DNA of 54,354 bases. Source: Strobilurus pachycystidiatus. Its lineage: Eukaryota > Basidiomycota > Agaricomycetes > Agaricales > Physalacriaceae. Numbering within the stretch: the stretch's first letter is position 1; every line of letters begins with the position of its first letter. Of this stretch, positions 51,251 through 54,354 are shown piece after piece. The notes beneath the pieces are model-generated. The model was not told the DNA's origin, ran no database searches, and saw only the letters and a program-made list of their open reading frames with translations. Where the stretch lies: the NCBI GenBank assembly GCA_019915135.1, contig JAHLMK010000047.1, positions 1 to 54,354 on the forward strand. Reading direction: 5' to 3'. Both the position numbers and the translations under genes were made by a program.

Positions 51251-52460
51251 GTGATCTTTCCAGGATCAACACCGCCTCTCCGTAGGCGTTTCCTACTTCC
51301 TTGAGTCCAGGTGAAAACCCGGTTGCCCGGTGGTAACATATGCCTAGGTATTTGTCCTCGTCGGTACGACGGTATGGTCAACTTCTTGCCATTGGTATTA
51401 TCTGTCAGAGTTCCCAAGGCGTTTCCATTGGACAAGTTCGTAATTACCAGATTGGATACAATCTCGAATGGTCTACCTAATAGGACTTCATAGGCGGGGT
51501 CCTCCAGAACATGCAACTGGAGGTAGTACACAATCCCTTCGAAGTCGAAGGGTACATTGCGGGCTAACCCAAGTGTACTAGTCCGTCCTTTATCCGCGCT
51601 TTCCATGGTTATTTTGAAGTTGGGATCATAAGAAACCCCTAGTTCTAACGCAGCTTTCAGCGAGATTGAGGCGATTTGAGAACCCCCGTCAATGAGACTT
51701 TCCTTCTTTCCGTTGCGGTTTATCATAGGCCAGAAAGTCCTTAGATCAGCGTTCTCTGGTGCAATGTTTCCCGTAGTCATGTGGAATGGTCCAGTATATT
51801 GCCCTCCAGTGAGGTTTATGAACTGTTCCACCGCATCGTGAACTACAATTCCTCCAATCGGCAAGTTGTCTCGTGCTTGTAAGTTAACTGAGTATAACTC
51901 CGGTTGGTAGTCGTCTTGTACCGTTTCGGTCAATTCTTCCTGTTGGAGTACCGAAACCGGCGCATTTCGTTTTCTAATGAAGTCCGATATGCTTTGCTGC
52001 CACGGAGGATTCGTTGCTAAGAGAGCTTCCGGAAGTAAGAACTTCCATGCTTCTCTCCAGCTCGGATTCTTGTGTAGCAACTCTTCCGCTAAGCTGCGGC
52101 GTTGGAAACTTTTGACCTTCTGCTGAGGGTGTAAGGTCTTCTGGCTCGTTGGTGTACTCGAAGGTAGAGTTGAATCTACCTTAGGCTGCACTGCAGGCGC
52201 AGGTTCTTCCATAGCCAGAATCTCCTCAAGAATTTCCTGATCCACAGGAGGTATTTCTTGGGTGACTTCAGGTTTAGTGAAGGTTACCTTTGGCGATACC
52301 GGGGCTTTAGGAGGTATTACCACGGAGACCCGGTCCCGAGGCCAAGGTATTTTTGTCTTTTCCGGTGTTGAAACCGTTTGGAATGATTATCTTTATTACT
52401 TTGTCGAGTTTGAACAGTCAACTGGCTCTCCGGAGGAGTCTGTGCACTAGGCACTCCTTC
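51247..52460 (-). pseudogene. OUTER protease region
   Basis: Main frame from about 52380 (KIPWPRDRVSVVIPPKAP) to 51247. It includes VKSFQRRSLAEELLHKNPSW, the active-site motif SLIDGGSQIASISLKAALEL and VLLGRPFEIVSNLV. The entry from Gag (LMKEGVPSAQTPPESQLTV) is in a different frame, so an indel or recoding site lies near 52370. GGGTTTT is conserved at 51314-51320, but its register differs from INNER. Confidence 0.75.
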
Positions 52461-52465
52461 CTTCA

Positions 52466-54354
52466 TCAAGCCTTGCCGAAACCCGAAAATGGTTCACTAC
52501 TGAACTCGCTTTCCTGGGGAGTCATTTGCATATATACCGAAGGATCCGGCGCGAATTCATCTTCTTGGGATTGGAACGCGGAGACCTTGGTTGCATTTTC
52601 TTGCTGGTATTTCTGTACCTGTTCCCAAGGACTTAGCGGTTGCTTCGCATTGGTCCTTTGAATGGGCTGTCCATTTTGTAAGTGGTAGATGTTTGTCCCC
52701 CCTGGTTTGAATATATGACCTTGGGTTTCACACATTTCTTTCACCGGACAATTGGCGATTATATGCCCCACATCCCGGCAGAAATAACATCTTCCATCGT
52801 TTACTACAAACTTGTTGCCTGGAGGAATCGCACCTTGCGGAGTCTTATAGATCCCGTTAGGCAGATTGGTCGGAAGCGAAACGCCATTCATTGGAGTTTG
52901 TAAATACACACTAGGTGTTTCTTGTATATAGCCTTGTGAACGCAGACCTTGAATGTTGGTCCTCTGCAGACTCTCCAGGACTGCCGTCAAGAGTTTCTGA
53001 TCATTCTTTCTAGATTCCTCTCGATCTTTCTCTCCTTTCTGGATAACGTCCTGGAGCGAGGCTATACGGTTCAGGTATTCGTCCAGTTCCTCGGTCTTGA
53101 CCCGCGACGTTGACATAGGGACTAAGTCCCTGGAAAACGCGTTCGTGGTTGGGGGACCAGATACCCATTTGTCCGTGAGGAAGTAATTGGAGACTGCCTT
53201 GGCTACTTGATCCAAGTAAAATCATACGTTGGAGTAGTTCCAGCGACTGCTGTCTTTAACACTTCCTGCCTTAGATCTCCTAGGACATTGTGCCAGATTC
53301 CTTCCGTAAGGGAGGACTTTATATACTCAATAGCACCTTTGTTGGTTACCTCTCCACTCTGAATCAAAGCTTCCAGGATATGGAGAACTTCGCGCGAGAA
53401 CGCTTCCCAATACTGTTTGTTATTAACAGGCCGGGCGATGTAAGGTTCCAAAGCGTCCTGAGGTCACTGGGGACATACTCCGGATCGTTCTTACCCTTCG
53501 AGTAGGAGGCTAAGATTGATTCCTTGAAGTCTGCCCAAACACCTTTTGCATAGTCTGCATGCCGGTGCCAGCGTTTCCTCTGTTCATGGCCTGCGTAGAA
53601 GGCAGCCATCTCCATTTTGGTTCCTTGTTCCTTGACGTTCGAGACATCGAAGATCCAGTCACAAGTCGCGAAGATTCCCTAATATCTTCTCCAGTTTTGC
53701 CTTTGCATTTGGGGGCGTTGTTGGAGAAAGGTATGGGACCTTTTTGTCCTTGATTTCTGCTTTTGCCTCATCACTGAGTTCGTCAGAAGGGATTAACTTT
53801 CTAACAGCAGCCATTGCGGGCATAGTGTTGGTTCGTGGGTGGAGTTTCCGAAGTTAATAAACGTAGGAATCGGTGGTAAACTGTCGTCGTCTTCTAAACT
53901 AGTTAGAGGACTTCCAAAAGGTGTGGAGTTCGTAGAACTAGGCGAGATTTCGGAGGCTGAAGATCGCCTTTGGCTGGTAGTAGCTCGCGAAGGTGTTTCA
54001 GGATCCGAAGTAGCTCTTCTCCTAGTAGATGCTTGGGGCGTCGGTGGTACTTTTGTTCCACGTTTCGACTTTTTGGACTTTGGTGTTGACGGGTTCGCTA
54101 AACGCTTTTGAGCTGCAGCAACTTCTTGGGAGTTCCGTTGAAGAGAGATCCGGCTGTAGGTCGTTTGGTTCGAAGCCGACTTGCTATCCCAGAGTTTGTA
54201 GGACTTGATGATCCTGCAATGACTGGTTTTGCTTTTGGTGTGGTGGCGTCTTGGTTCTGACTGTTGGTATAACGTTCAGAAGTTCCTAGCAGCGGTCGTT
54301 GTTTGGAATTAAGACTTCGCAGATGCCTTGGTAGGTTTCGTTGAAATCAAAATA
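52466..54354 (-). pseudogene. gag: OUTER Gag (frameshifted, 5' end outside the window)
   Basis: Pieces in three frames: 54354-53860 (leader ending DDDSLPPIPTFINFG), about 53813 (AAVRKLIPSDELSDEAKAE), 53615-53364 (HRHADYAKGVWADFKESILA), 53451-53203 (QYWEAFSREVLHILEALIQS) and 53215-52466 with the zinc knuckle CYFCRDVGHIIANC. The order matches INNER Gag. Several single-base indels show decay. The 5' LTR and PBS lie to the right of the window. Confidence 0.8.

Larger units (their letters stand above)
10411..54354 (-). mobile_element. OUTER giant Gypsy-like LTR retrotransposon (partial; hosts two nested elements)
   Basis: Order in element sense (right to left): gag, protease, RT (5' part), [INNER element], RT/RNase H/integrase, hairpin, gamma gene (split by the chromovirus), then beta and alpha antisense, PPT and 3' LTR. 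The left end TGATATGCAC at 10411 cuts a KDZ transposase codon series. The 5' LTR lies beyond 54354, so the right TSD cannot be checked; the left flank is TCCGT (10406-10410). Without the nested insertions about 14.8 kb is visible, so the whole is likely about 17 kb. Gag and the protease/RT part contain several frameshifts, so this is the older copy. Confidence 0.88.

Overview
The window looks like a transposon graveyard from a mushroom-forming basidiomycete (Agaricomycetes). The genes have many short GT-AG introns of about 45-100 nt. There is a KDZ transposase directly beside a TET/JBP dioxygenase, a pairing known from Agaricomycetes. Almost everything else is Ty3/Gypsy-type retroelement sequence. 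I see no clear host housekeeping gene. All family calls are from reading the sequence; no search was run. The names alpha, beta, gamma and delta below are mine.

Layout. (1) 1-10410: a KDZ DNA-transposon neighbourhood: four uncharacterised genes (580-5706), a TET/JBP gene broken by a 692 bp insertion (6123-8526), and the C-terminal part of a KDZ transposase (8627-10410). (2) 10411 to beyond 54354: a large old LTR retrotransposon (the OUTER element) on the minus strand, inserted in the KDZ transposase gene. Its left (3') LTR is 10411-12103; its 5' LTR lies beyond the window. (3) 16360-25056: a young chromovirus with identical-length 814 bp LTRs and TSD AAGAC, inserted in the OUTER gamma gene. 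(4) 29570-49969: a young 20.4 kb relative of the OUTER element (the INNER element), with 1.83 kb LTRs and TSD ACGG, inserted in the OUTER reverse transcriptase just after its YIDD motif.

The main finding is a family of giant minus-strand Gypsy-like elements with a conserved cargo block between pol and the 3' LTR. Two intron-containing genes (alpha, beta) lie antisense to gag-pol and have their own TATA boxes. One or two genes (gamma) lie in the sense direction and encode a Zn2Cys6-like cluster, with a C-terminal coiled coil in gamma1 and gamma2. OUTER and INNER carry the same order with strongly diverged sequence, so the block is inherited rather than a chance capture. The chromovirus carries a separate Zn2Cys6-like gene (delta), antisense, at the corresponding place.

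Other signals in the giant elements: hairpins with different stems but an element-specific tetraloop, two per element; a repeated polypurine-tract-like motif next to the 3' LTR and again between beta and gamma; three tRNA-like sequences between pol and the cargo; -1 frameshift heptamers at gag/protease and protease/RT; and, in INNER only, dozens of 14-25 bp palindromes built on TCGA. The sense-strand introns of gamma should be lost if genomic RNA were spliced, yet they are present. The chromovirus shows a Tf1-like self-priming arrangement (11-nt match between PBS and predicted mRNA 5' end).
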